From Dichotomocladium elegans (lineage: Eukaryota > Mucoromycota > Mucoromycetes > Mucorales > Lichtheimiaceae): a stretch of DNA of 64,000 bases. The stretch lies in the NCBI GenBank assembly GCA_025716815.1, contig JAIXMN010000001.1, positions 2,356,001-2,420,000 on the forward strand, written 5' to 3'. A program made the translations under genes and the position numbers. Positions 10,466 to 22,134 of the stretch are shown one piece after another. The notes under the pieces are model-generated. The model was not told where the DNA came from and searched no databases. It saw only the letters and a list, made by a program, of their open reading frames with translations. How positions within the stretch are numbered: position 1 is the first letter of the stretch; every line of letters starts with the position of its first letter.

Positions 10466-11726
10466 TGTTGGAGGAGCAGTTGCAGCGGCTGAAGGAGACA
10501 AAACACCGGATTATTTATACTTTGTATCGAGCCCAATGCCTCGGAAGGATGCTTTTCATGTGAGCCTGGCATGATATCAACCTCTCCGTTCCGACCGAAT
10601 GCGTCAGAGTGCTGCATCACTGCGGGGGCCAATCATCATCGACGCTACTGCACCCCCCATCCCCCCCAAGACCTTTCTCTCTCCCCACCCCCCAATCACC
10701 ACCCCACCCGCAAGGTGACACACTTCAATTTTCAACAGCATCGTCTGCATTCACCATCGCCTGTTTCCTAGGTGGTGGGTGGGAGGATAAACGTTAATTA
10801 ATATAGCCCGTCCTCTAGCTCTCTCGGAGCAAAATGCACTATGTGTGTTTGAAATCCGCTCTCTCCACACTTCTTTAGCCGTCGCCTCCCGATCTCTCCC
10901 CCGCGGGCGATCTCGCCGGGAAAAAGCGAAACGTTAAAAAGGACAAGTCGCGACTCGTTCTGTGTGTGTAGCAGAGTTGGGGATCTATCCATATGTACTT
11001 GTTCTCACAAAAATAGTCCTTGTGTGCATGAGTAGAATGATGCTCCAGCAGGCTTGCGTGCCCAAGAGAATGGGGGATACCGTGTTTGGGGGTCGGGAGT
11101 GATTCACTTCTGATGGAAAGCCCCGCTGCAGCGGGGCACAGACACACATTTCCTCTCCGTTTCCCCTTTAGCTAGCTCTTTTCTCTCTCTACTATAGATC
11201 ATGGAGCCTTCCGGGACATTCCCCATAAATCGGAGAACAGAGGAACAGACGGATATACGCTTTTTGTAATTTTTTTCACACGAAGGGGATCCCTGCGTCT
11301 GCATCTTCGATCTATACACACTTCCAAGATATATTCCCATCCCACCCTGTCCATCATAGTGCTTGGAAACGTGTGGTGTGGGCGTGGTTATTGTATCACG
11401 AAGAATTCATGATGACAAAGCTCCTATTTCTTTCTCAATGAAGCCTGACCACCTATCCCTTTTAGTTATTATTCAACGCATGAATCTGGCTATCTCCCAT
11501 GACAAAACATGTTACAGCCGTCTTCGTCCATATACACTTGGTCAGCAACACCAGCATGAATCGCAACTCGAGGGAAAAAAAAAAAAAAAGAGAACACCTG
11601 TTTGTCTTTTGTGACTGTATATAGTGTTGGCCCTGATAGGATAATGCGCCCGGCAGGAGAGCGCAGAGAGTTGGCGGGATCTCAACGAATCAGAGGGCGT
11701 TTCTATGCCACATAATGGACTTATCC
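10466..11726. other. Intergenic, about 1.26 kb, no gene recognised
   Basis: Low-complexity C-rich tracts (about 10650-10710), a purine/pyrimidine mix and a poly-A run at about 11575-11589. Frames over 60 codons here lack any recognisable domain and are interrupted. A GC-rich inverted motif CCCCGCTGCAGCGGGG is at about 11119-11134. Confidence 0.4.
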
Positions 11727-12085
11727 TTAGACTTTGACCCTCTTCTTCTTTTTCTTATCCCTTTTGGGTTGCTCCTTTGTGTTGCTGCGAATCAATCGAA
11801 CGAAACAGCAGTCGCGTTCATCTTCAGGGCGCACCAATCACAAAATGTTCCTGTCCACCCGATATCATACAGCTATAGGCTGGGATGTTTGTAAGGAGCC
11901 TGTGGCGCTTGGGTGGATTAAATCTTTTTCGGAAAGCTACCTTTCGATTGCGCCGGCGTAGAAGAATCTTTTTCTATATAATTAAATGTCTTAAACAAAA
12001 AGAAAGCATCAAGGCAATGGGCTCGCTCCTTCAGTGAAGGGAGTCCTGTTCGTCTATTTTGACAGGCACTTCACTCGGTTGGCAT
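11727..12085 (-). CDS. Possible tiny Lys-rich protein gene (three short exons)
   Basis: Reading the minus strand, ATG CCA ACC GA meets a GTGAAG donor (12085-12075). An exon after ATATAG (about 11961-11935) continues in frame as KDSSTPAQSK. A last exon gives DERDCCFVRLIRSNTKEQPK and ends in a Lys-rich tail and TAA at 11729-11727. The predicted product is only about 45 residues. The splice signals join in one frame, but the small size means this could be chance or an incomplete model. No family recognised. Confidence 0.25.
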
Positions 12086-12234
12086 AGTATTTAAAGTAAA
12101 TTATGCAGGTACGACAGGCTTAAACGGGCCCGCTTGTGTTTTTGGGAAGTTTTCTAATAGAATAGAGGCTACTCAAGCGTGGGTGCCGTGCGCCGTATAT
12201 ATAACGCATCACGCATACCTTATCCTACTTTCAA

Positions 12235-15200
12235 ATGGCGGTGAGTGGCTGTGCAACATGGGCGCCAACACCCCCCTCTCATTCATACCCTGGCGGAGCA
12301 AGCGATGCATATATTTTTTGGAAACCCGTCGTGCCGACTCATTCTTTTCCCTTCTTATCAGCTGCGGGTCATGTCCGTTCCGGATAATTCACACTCTACC
12401 ATCGACACTGTGCCTTATCTAACTGCAGAATCGGAAAACCAAGCTTCTACCAGTGAAGTTGCTTTCTTGGATTCGCTCGACTTGACTGCGATGGAGGTAT
12501 TGGAGGACAGCGATGACGGCGACATTCTAGATTTGACAGAAGAGCGCCCCAATGACAATAATCAGAGCAGCAATCAGTCTGAGATCTCGAAGAACGATAT
12601 TGATTCTGAAGCGCTAGACTTCCTTCGAGAGGCAGGTCTTTCTGAAGAGACACTTCAGTCCATGGGCATTGATCTTGAAGAAATCCGTGCCCAGGGTCGA
12701 TTGCAGAAGCAGGCGCAACAAGACCTAGAATATGCGCGCCGCATTCAAGAGCAATTGAACTCGGAGATACTCCCCTCAGCCTCGACACCTTCCACGCAAT
12801 CACCAAGCCAATTGCCACACTCGTCTTCTCAGCAAAACACAATGCATCGCCAACAAACGGCTACGCTCCATACCCATAGGCCGATTGCCTTACCAATGAT
12901 CAGACCATTAGAGCAGCCCGTCCTAGGGAACCCATCCTCGGATGGTAGCCGGCTTGCGAAACGAATTAAGACACACAACAATGTCATTGATCTGGTCAGC
13001 AATCAATTTCGAAGCGCCAATATGTATGGTACTCCAATCAGTTCTTCTTCTGCATCTAGTTCCAGTAGCAGCAGCAACAATAGCAGCAGTAGCAGTAACA
13101 CCCCTGGGCAACCAGCAATCCTCATCGATGACGAGGACGATATTATTGACTTGACCGATGACACCAGTGTTGGATCATCGTCTCGGCCAGACAGTCCGAA
13201 CACCATCCGTGCGAATGGATTTGCGTCTTCATCGGCTTCCTCGTCAAGATCATCATCTTCGGTTACCAGGCCAGTTCCTCTTCATCCTTCTTCTTTCTAT
13301 TTTCCAAGCCCTCTGAGTCAAGGGGAATTCTCCCGTAACTTTGGTATCGACAACGATTCTTACGGTTTGAACCAACAAAGCACGCTCAGGTCTCTGATGG
13401 GCGAAATCAGACAGGCCCAGGCTGCCAGAGCGGCCGGAGCCTCGGGACTGTACACACCATATTATATGACAGGGAGTGTCGGAAGCAGCAGACGCAACTA
13501 CGCTAGGCTCGACTTGCCGTATCCTCAGTATGCGACAGAATACACCTCTCCGCTTACAGAAGAGCAGAGGGAAAAGGAGCTCAAGCAGCTCCTAGAGAGC
13601 ATCCAATATGAGGACACCAGTGTGCCTGAGAGCCGGGTTGGGACACCGGATGGCCTGAGCGTTACGTTAATGGAGCATCAGAAGGTCGGTCTGCAGTGGA
13701 TGACCCGACAGGAAGAATCTGTTAACAAAGGCGGCATTCTTTCGGATGACATGGGCCTTGGAAAGGTAAGTAATGGGTCGGGATGAGCTGTGCGGCAAAA
13801 GTAGCTGATCATATGCCCCTAGACTATACAAGCGATGGCTATTATTGTTGCCCGCCCATGCCAAGATGCCACAACGCTTGCTCAGTATCAAGTTTCTCAG
13901 AGTCGAGCTGGCCACCGGACCACCCCGAAGCTCAAACTCAAAGCAACGCTGATCGTATGCCCCGTTTCTCTTATCGCCCAATGGGAAAGGGAATTAATCA
14001 CCAAGACAAACCCGTCCTTGAAGGTCTACGTGTACCACGGCCCTTTTCGCAAGAGCAATCCAGCAAGCTTTATGAAATATGACGTTATTGTCACTGCTTT
14101 TACGACCATTTCTTCGGATTTCCACGAGATGGAGGAACGTTGTGGTCCGCTGGCGAAGGTTCGATTCCATCGCATCATTCTCGACGAAGCCCATACCATC
14201 AAGAACAGACGCACTCGATCTGCAGAGGCCTGCTACCGGATGGAGGCGGACTATCGATGGTGCTTGACGGCGACTCCCATCCAGAATAAAATTGAAGAAC
14301 TGTAAGGAACATATATATATAACCTGCAAATCTCTCTGGTTTTTTCATTCTTTCTAACCTGTTCTACTTGTTAAGGTTTTCACTTATCCACTTTTTGCGC
14401 ATACGCCCGTACTGTGAGTGGAATGAATTCAGAGATGAGATCGAAAAGCCTCTGAAGAAGGGGAAACACACACATGTAAGCGGATTTAACATACCCTATC
14501 GACAGCGACTTATTTCAATCCACACAGGCTTTGACAAAAGTCCAGGTCTTACTCAAGGGTAAGCATTCGTATTGAACCGTGTTGCAAAAAGCAGACCGTC
14601 TGATCCTTTAACTTATGATAGCCATTTCTCTTCGACGGTCAAAGAAGGCAAAGATCGATGGAAGGCCAATTCTCCAATTGCCCGAGAGAAAAGTTAATTT
14701 TACACACGTGAACTTTTCTCCGGAAGAGCGGAAGTTTTATGACTATGTCAACACGCACGCGCAAGAACGATTCAATAGATTTGTCGAGGCTGGTACAGTT
14801 ATGAGGAACTATTCATCGGTAAGTGAGGAAGAAGCGCTTGGACAGGACGTCCCCACTTATAAAGACGGGTTGAGTTATCAGGTTCTGGTACTACTGTTGC
14901 GACTGCGTCAGGCGTGCCTTCATCCAAGTCTTACTGCGATAGAGATACCGAATGAAGATGGGGGGACTGAGGATCGGAGCGCAGTAGCGGAGGCTATAGA
15001 CAAGCGGGTCGTCGACCGTTTGTTAACGAGCGATAATCTCAAAGAAATAGAGGTGAGGTTCAGGATTGAACGGCGACAGCTTGGTCCTAACATTCCGCTC
15101 CTGCTGCAGTGTCCTATTTGCATGGACATGGCAGATCAAGCACAGATCATTGCCAATTGTGGCCACATTCTCTGCAGGGAATGTCTGACGAGTAAGTATC

Positions 15201-16384
15201 CAGATAATCTTTAATCTGAGGCCAACATCTAACGCACTCGTTTGCACAGATTACATCAATACCGGTGATGGCATGGACAAACGATGTCCACACTGTCGTG
15301 GTCCATTGGATCGGAAAAAGGTCGTGTCTGTGGAAACGTTTCTTCTTATCCATGCACCTGAAATATACACAGAAGTCGTTGGTCCTCTTCCCGACAAAAC
15401 AGAGAAGGAAGAGGTTGCGAAACCAATCGATAAGTTCCAGAGTAGTTCAAAGATGGACAAGATGATCGAAATTCTGCTAGAGACAAGGCGAACGACAAAC
15501 AATGAGGACAAGACAATTATCTTTTCGCAGTTCACAAGCATGGTAAGTTACCTGCAAGAGAAATTCCATACATAGGCTAATTGGGGATTGGATTGGATCA
15601 GCTCGATCTTGTTGAGAAAGCCCTCGAGAGGAACGGGTTCACGTTTTCACGCTTTGATGGTACCATGACGGTCGCCAAACGCGAGATGTCGCTTTCCAAG
15701 TTCTTCACCGATCCCAACGTTGGTGTTTTGTTGGTCTCAACAAAGTGTGGTTCTGTTGGTCTTAATGTAAGTCCAAAAAAAAAACCGCATACCATGATGG
15801 TACAGCTGAAGGTTGATTTAACACATCATCATTCTAGTTGACTGCTGCTAATAGGTAAGGTGGGGCCCCACACATGTGTGTGCTATGTTTTGTCAAAAAA
15901 GATATACTTTTCACTAAACGTCGATTTGTGTCGTTTGACGCCCACTTGAAATTGTTCCCAGAGTTATCGTAAGCAATTAAATCTTTTTCATCAACACCAC
16001 TTGACTGATCCATGACTTTTATAGCTTCTGGATATCTGGTGGAACCCTGCCCTCGAAAACCAGGCCATTGATCGCGTCCATCGTATTGGTCAGAAGAAAG
16101 CAGTCGATGTCCATCGCATCTTTGTGAATAATACTGTGGAAGATCGTATCCTTGAATTACAAAAGAAGAAGCAGGTGAATATCCTTTTTTTTTTTCTCGT
16201 AAAAAAAAAAACGTTCCAAACTAAAAACACACACATGTATATATAGGCGCTTATCGATGGGTCTTTTGGCGAAGGAAAAGCGACCAAAGTCGGCCGACTT
16301 GGGTTTGAGGAACTCCTGCATCTTTTCCGTGGCACAGGACTTCCAGAAGAACGAAATGAAGGCTATGTCGAAAGCGCTGTATAG
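12235..16384 (+). CDS. ULS1/RIS1-like SNF2 translocase with RING finger and SUMO-interaction-like motifs
   Basis: The N-terminal third is acidic and Ser-rich and contains several SUMO-interaction-like cores: ILDLTEE, VIDLVSN, and ILIDDEDDIIDLTDD. The SNF2 ATPase starts with LMEHQKVGLQWM, has the Walker A region GGILSDDMGLGK (ending at a splice donor, 13765), LIVCPVSLIAQW, the DEAH box ILDEAHTIKN (14180) and SLRRSKKAK. A C3HC4 RING (CPICMD...CGHILCRECL / CPHCRGPL, 15110-15305) sits between the two helicase lobes. The C-lobe follows (IIFSQFTSM...FDGTM...STKCGSVGLNLTAANRVI...QAIDRVHRIGQ). This order fits Rad5/Uls1 proteins; the SIM-rich N-terminus and lack of a visible HIRAN domain favour ULS1, which acts on SUMOylated chromatin proteins. 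ATG GCG at 12235 is followed by a GTGAGT intron to 12361; ATG 12371 is an alternative start. About nine introns. Confidence 0.85.
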
Positions 16385-16537
16385 TTTATACCTTGTACAT
16401 CTTTAATAAAGATTTTCTATCTAGATACGCGTGGTCTTTTTCGTTCTGCACTACATATTACCCGCTCTCCCCAATTTCTTGATCAACCGAACAACAGCAT
16501 AGGCTTAGAAAAATCATTGGTTGGCACGCCATCAAGT
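16385..16537. terminator. Convergent 3' ends of the ULS1-like and ARP4 genes
   Basis: An AATAAA polyadenylation signal for the plus-strand gene lies at about 16404, 20 bases after the stop. Only 153 bases separate the two stop codons. Confidence 0.6.
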
Positions 16538-18567
16538 TTATTGGCATTTCGTTTCAACAATGGAAGCACCATGCTCTTCGTACTCTTGCCTATGACAAAC
16601 GAGAGGTGGTTAGTCATGGATGCAAATCAAGTACAATGAATTGAAGAGAGAGAGGGGGGGGAACATACTTTGAGATCCAGAGTTGGTGGAAGGTGCCCAG
16701 GGATGCCAAGATAGAGCCGCCAAGCCAGCTACTGCATTTGCGTTCTGTCTGGTTCCCAACAGCATGGATCTTCACTTTGCTCTATAACACATTGTTAGTA
16801 TTTCCGTTTTGCAAAAGAGCCCAATCCAACTCCTCCGCCCGCCTATAAAAAAAAAAGAGGTCTCTGTCAGAAACATACTCCTGGTGCCAGCATCGGGAGC
16901 TCATAATTTAATCTCTCGTTGAATCCAGGGAACAGGGTATTTCCGCCGGTCACGACAATGTTGTTGAAGAGGAGCGGCCGAAGATCAATGTCACAGCTGT
17001 TAATACTGCTGAAAACCAACTGGTGCATACCGAGACTGGAGTCAATTTGCTGTTGAGTAAGGCCCACTGCAGGCTAATGAAAAAAGAAAACGACATGGTT
17101 ATCATGCAAGTCCATCAAAAAAAAAGACGTAAAGTAAAAGCCGACTAGAAACCTTGCGCAAAAATTGTTGGGGTTGGAATAGCACTTCAGGGACCTTATA
17201 TCGCTCCACACCAAACATGTTGTTATAACCATCGGGGAACTCGAACGGCTTTTGCGGACGAGAGCCCATGATGCTTGACAGAGGCAAACCATGTATTAGA
17301 GCTGTACAGATCAATAAAAATCGAGGTCATTTCCGCTTACCCTTCGTCGAACGTGACCTCCGACACCTGGCACACAGACTCTTTAAACTCGTGCACCACT
17401 CGCTACATGCACCATAGTAATTGCGATAAGTATCGGCATCCTAGAGAAGAGTTGTAGCAATACATACCCGGACTTGGTAGTCGTGGAAGCTTGGGTGTGT
17501 GTTTTCGCGAGCACGTAACTCCACTTGGGAAGGCGCTCCGCTGTCTACTGGCCATTTGTTTGCGATCTGATACTGAGCTTTGATATCCACATCCATGTCA
17601 GATTTCAGCATGTCCAAAAGCTGTTCGGAAATGATATTTCCGCCAACGGGTTGGCGCAATATGCCTGTTGCGAAATTCGTGAATACATCCATACGTTTGC
17701 CGGTTCTTAATCGCCCATTCTTTCTGTATAAGATACCTACCCTTCTTCAGCACATAGCCGTCATATACAGGAACGGCACTCGTTACTCCTCCTCCTGAAT
17801 CCAACACAAGTGCAGTTGCTCTACCAACTGAGAACCTGAAGACATACAAAAAGTCATCCATTTAGAACGTGAGGGAGAAAGCGCCTGTCATCCTTGAATA
17901 CTCACGCTGTCATCACTGCATCTTTCGCAATATAAAACGCAGGGAATTGGAACTTCTCAAACGCAAGTTCCATCATTTTTTCTCTGTTTTCTGTGGTATT
18001 CCACGCTGGTTCCGTGCATAGTAACGGATGTTCGGTGGGATCTACTCTCAACATGTCGCGGAAGGTCGTATCCCAGATCCGCTCCATTGCGTCCCAATCA
18101 GACACTGATAATAGAAGCAGAAAGCAAGGCATTGTTTAGCGGAGACCATTCTTTCTTCCATTTGCTTCAAAAGCTTACCAATGCCGTCTGACATTGGATT
18201 TCGGATCTCCATGTTAGGACGCCAGCTGTTTAATTTGGTATCACCAATATAATATGACTTTCTGATCGAGCTCGCTGAGGATGCATCTGTCATTGTCACA
18301 TCTCCATCACCGTTTGCTGTTGTTGTTGCTACTGAATTTGTTCCTTCCTGAGACTTTTCTGTATTGTTCTCTTCGAGGTAACCGTATGAAGTAGGAAAAA
18401 ACGCCCTGGGGACATCTTCGCCGGCATAGCCTGCGCGCGTCGAAGTGGTACCAATGTCAAGGACCAGCGCGTTAACCTCGTCTGCAGAAATTGAACATAA
18501 AGTCAGGAACAACCTCATGTCGTGAATTGACAACGCACTAGGGCCTACCTCCACCGTAGGTAACCAT
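16538..18567 (-). CDS. ARP4: Actin-related protein 4 (BAF53/ACTL6-type)
   Basis: Minus-strand exons start MVTYGG (18567-18549) and then [23 protein letters not shown], the actin-fold phosphate-1 loop in the Arp4/BAF53 form. An extended Thr/Ser/Asp-rich insert before [17 protein letters not shown] is typical of Arp4. Further exons give [12 protein letters not shown] and [12 protein letters not shown], the phosphate-2 loop [27 protein letters not shown]-type [18 protein letters not shown], and [20 protein letters not shown]. The last exon ends [16 protein letters not shown]. Arp4 is a nuclear subunit of the INO80, SWR1 and NuA4 chromatin complexes and binds nucleosomes. The first coding exon is only 19 bases before a GTAGGC donor. 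About nine introns interrupt the gene; length fits a protein of roughly 450 residues. Confidence 0.85.
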
Positions 18568-19019
18568 GATCGAGATTGGGAAGGCGATGGGTAATGTGAA
18601 AGAGAGGAGTTTGCCGCGGTTTGAAAAATCCAGCAAAATCCAAGTTGAGCGGTTGGGCAGACACAGAGGCAAATAAACAGCTCCCCCCAACGTCCACCCC
18701 TTAGGTTTCAGCCAATCATCTTTGACATGAATTCCATCGGTCTCTTTTACGTACTTCCATGGGAGAAAGCTGTCGAAGCTGTCCGCTCATGCATCGATTT
18801 TCTGTCCAGAATCATGAAGCGGATAGGCCAACATTTGCCTGTGTGTGTGTGGTACAGAAAGTTGGGAATGAATTGAAGCACTGCCAAGACAACTCTTATT
18901 CACATCTGTTCTCGTGACACCCCCACCATGGGTCTCGCGTATTTTTTGTCTCGGCTTTTGGAAGATTCAACGCTAGTTTCTCTTTTTTCTGTACACTCAT
19001 TGCCCTATAACGAACAAGA
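18568..19019. promoter_or_regulatory. Shared divergent promoter, ARP4 and IML2-like gene
   Basis: 452 bases between divergent start codons. It contains a (TG)n run at about 18839-18852. No specific factor site was identified. Confidence 0.4.
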
Positions 19020-22000
19020 ATGCTTCAAGAGGAGACTACCAAAGCGCCTGCTGATCAGCCACCACTTCCCCCCTCTTCAGAAGGTTAGCCTAACATACAG
19101 ACGAAACTGTGGTCTCCCCCCCCCACCCTTCCTATTCTTTTATGCATAACGCAGTGAACTTTCAGCCACAGACTCTCCGAGCAATATCAAGAGTTCGCCA
19201 TCGCTGTCTCCAGATCTTGACATTGCTTTGTCTGACTCTGTAAAAGCAGCGATTAATGCTGTCTCCACAAGTGCAACGTCTCTCACCGTTTCTGCTGGAG
19301 TAGTAGCAGCAGCGACAACAGCAGCCCAAGAACCCAGCGACAGGAATAATGATCTGACTGAGCCGCCCGCTCCTGGCCCGATACCACCACCCAAAAACAT
19401 CCAAGCAACACGCCCATACATATCTTCGCCTCCGCTTCCTCCACTACCAACAGAGAGCGTGGTGCCCACAAATATCCAGCCGAATCTTCTGTCGCCGCGT
19501 GATCAGGAAGCTGCAGGTATTACCAGGCAATCCATATTGATGTTGAGGAGAAGGGACGGGGATGACAACGGGCAGATTGTTATCTAAAAAGTGGGAATTC
19601 GTTTTCCTAAATCAACGCGGGTTTGGATAGACCAAGCCATTCTGGAAGGAATCAATGCCTTCTTCAACAACAAGTTCTCGGTTGCGAGGACCTCTTTCGA
19701 GTCTCACGCGCGAGAGTAGGTTTTTTTGCGCGGGAAGGGTGTGAATGGAATGGTGATATTCATGCATATCTTATGGATAGTGATCTGCTTTATTCACTAT
19801 GGTTGAGTGCTATGGCAGTAATCAAAGGTAAATTTCTTTTTTGTTACGAGAGACAAAGACCTATATCTATTTCCGTACGTACACTAACAGCATCTATTAT
19901 ACAGCCATTCTTGTAAGGCGAAAGAAGAAAATCGATCACATCCTCCCTTTACTCACTTTATGTATTCTAGTCCAATAGCGCAAAGGATGTAGAAGCGGCC
20001 ATCGATGCCTTAAATATAACATATCAATTTGCAGACGGTCAAGTCCAGGCTGCATCTGCCAAGAAACCCTTGCTCGATACGGTCTCTCATATCTTCTCTA
20101 ATCTTATGGGAACGAACACTACCGGCCTTCCAACAAACACTGCGCCTCTGAACCACGATGAACTTAAAGATCACCCGAAATTCATGAGCAATGGCGCGCT
20201 GCGCGCCCATTTGATCAAGGCCGAGTGCGGACTTCTCATGAGCCTGGTACATCTATCTCAGGAATCTGTTCTCGGCTATCTCAAAATGGGTTTCAATCTG
20301 CGAAGAGGTTCGTCAAGATTGCAAAAGACGGGCTCGTCGCACAAATAGCAACATTTGGGAATTACATACGTATACTAATTTTGGTCAACCGGATAGCGTA
20401 CAGCAGCTACAGTTTGGTGTGGCAAGAGTATAAGAAGATGGGTCAAGATTTCCATAAATACATGGACAGTAATACAGTCTCTGCTGTGCAGTTTGGGTAA
20501 AAAAAAAAAAAAAAAAAAGTTACATTGCGCCTACCTGACCCAAAAATGGAGTTTCTAGTATTGGGTCGGTCCACCTACTCCTCTCGTCTCTTCCACCCAA
20601 GATCCTTAAGATTATATCGGCTTTTGGCTGGCGTGCTGACCGCAATCTTGGCTTTGCACTGCTGAAGCTATGCTTAGAAAGCAAATGCATTCGAGCTCCC
20701 CTGGCATCCATGATGTAAATGTCGGATGGATTCACGAAATATGCTCTTTGCTCACACTATTTAATCCATCTTTAGGCTATTATCATACTATGTTCTTCTC
20801 GCATCCCATGCGCCCCTTGTCTTGAGCAAGTCACTCATCCAGCCCGCCGTAGATTGTCTTCTCGAGGCGCGGCAAACGTATCCGAATTCAATCTTCTTCC
20901 TCTATTTCGCCGGGCGTGTTTCTCGACTGACGCGCAATCTTCCGCTGTCATCCCAGTCTTTTGAATATGCTCATCAGGTCAGCCTTGGCGACTGGGCAGA
21001 GGTGGCGATGGGTTCTCTGGCCAGTTACGAGGTTGCCCTGAACTTGGCCATGGAACTCAAATGGACCGAAGCTGCAGACGCATTCGCGACGCAGGTCCCT
21101 GTGCGTAGCCGGCCAGCGTTTTGCAAATTTTTCCATGGTGCCTGCCTGGAGATGGCCGGGAATCGAAGCGAGGCGATCATTGCGTTTGCAGAAGCAGGCA
21201 AGATGGTGTCCAAAGGAGCCTCTCAAATCGACCATTTTGTGGCCGAGAGCGTGAAATTCTACGAGCAAAGCGGATACCAAAACCTTGACCTCAGTCTCCC
21301 GGCGCTCGAGATCTTTTTATTGTGGAATCTGCTGCCATGCATGCTTGATAGTGCGCTTGAAAAGTGCCTGCGCATGGTTGATGAGAGCCTTGCAAAGATC
21401 TATGAACGCGAAAGGCAGGAGTACCAGATCAGAAACGTCGAAATTGCCCCTGAATCCAGTCCACCTCACTACTACAATGAGCGCGCGACGCTCTTGCTGA
21501 TTAAGTGTTCTATTCTGAACGCCCTTACCAGAAGCAATGAGGCCATCCCTCATCTCAATTGGATTCTCGACAATAAGGACAAAATTACCTACGCAAAATG
21601 GGTTGTCCCTTTCACTTACTGGTATGTTATGTCGTTACGGTTCCATACCAAAAAAAAAATCACTGATGATCCACGGTTTGCAATGCGGTAATAGGGAAGG
21701 AGGTGTCACGAGCTGGTGCATGGAAAAGTATGAGCGCGCGGTCGAGCTCTGGCATCTTGCTCTTGGCGTGTCAGGTTACACCTTTGAATACCGCCTGGCA
21801 ATTGTGAGTTGTTTATCTGTCCTATTATTGGACTTGGTCGTTTTCTTACTTCGCACGTGTATGTATGTAGCGTCTTAATCTTGTCATCACGCACGCGCTT
21901 GACCTCGGCATCGGTGTACCGAAAGCTTCTCTTGAAGAAGCTTCTAAAGTCGACAAGCCCGAAGCCAGTAACAGCACTCCTTTAAGTCAAAGAGTCAAGC

Positions 22001-22134
22001 GCTGGTCTCTTCCAGGCAATATATTATCGTCCACCTTCGCTCCCTCTTCTACTACATCCACGCCTAGTGCTTCTGCTCAACCGTCCTCTACAAGTGGCCC
22101 ACATACTCCCATAAAGGCCCCCAATGCTCTTTAA
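19020..22134 (+). CDS. IML2/TTC39-family TPR-like protein
   Basis: Starting MLQEETTKAPADQPP at 19020, exons join in frame to RVWIDQAILEGINAFFNNKF (about 19625-19690), then DDLLYSLWLSAMAVIK, a long helical segment, VWQEYKKMGQDFHKYMDSNT, and the signature FGIGSVHLLLSSLPPKILKI / FGWRADRNLGFALLKLC (20560-20680). Next come the TPR-like repeats of the large exon 20770-21620 (SLGDWAEVAMGSLASYEVAL...KFFHGACLEMAGNRSEAI...LIKCSILNALTRSNEAIPHL). This is the Iml2/TTC39 family (DUF3808). In yeast Iml2 is linked to lipid-droplet-dependent clearance of inclusion bodies; animal TTC39 proteins are linked to lipid metabolism. The last exon is a Ser/Thr/Pro-rich tail ending at 22134. One intron (from about 20498) has a run of about 20 A directly after the GT of the donor. 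Confidence 0.8.

Noticed and set aside
18928..19149. ATG at 18928 as the start of the IML2-like gene
   Set aside because: That frame does not continue into the conserved exons, while ATG 19020 splices in frame through a CTTTCAG acceptor.
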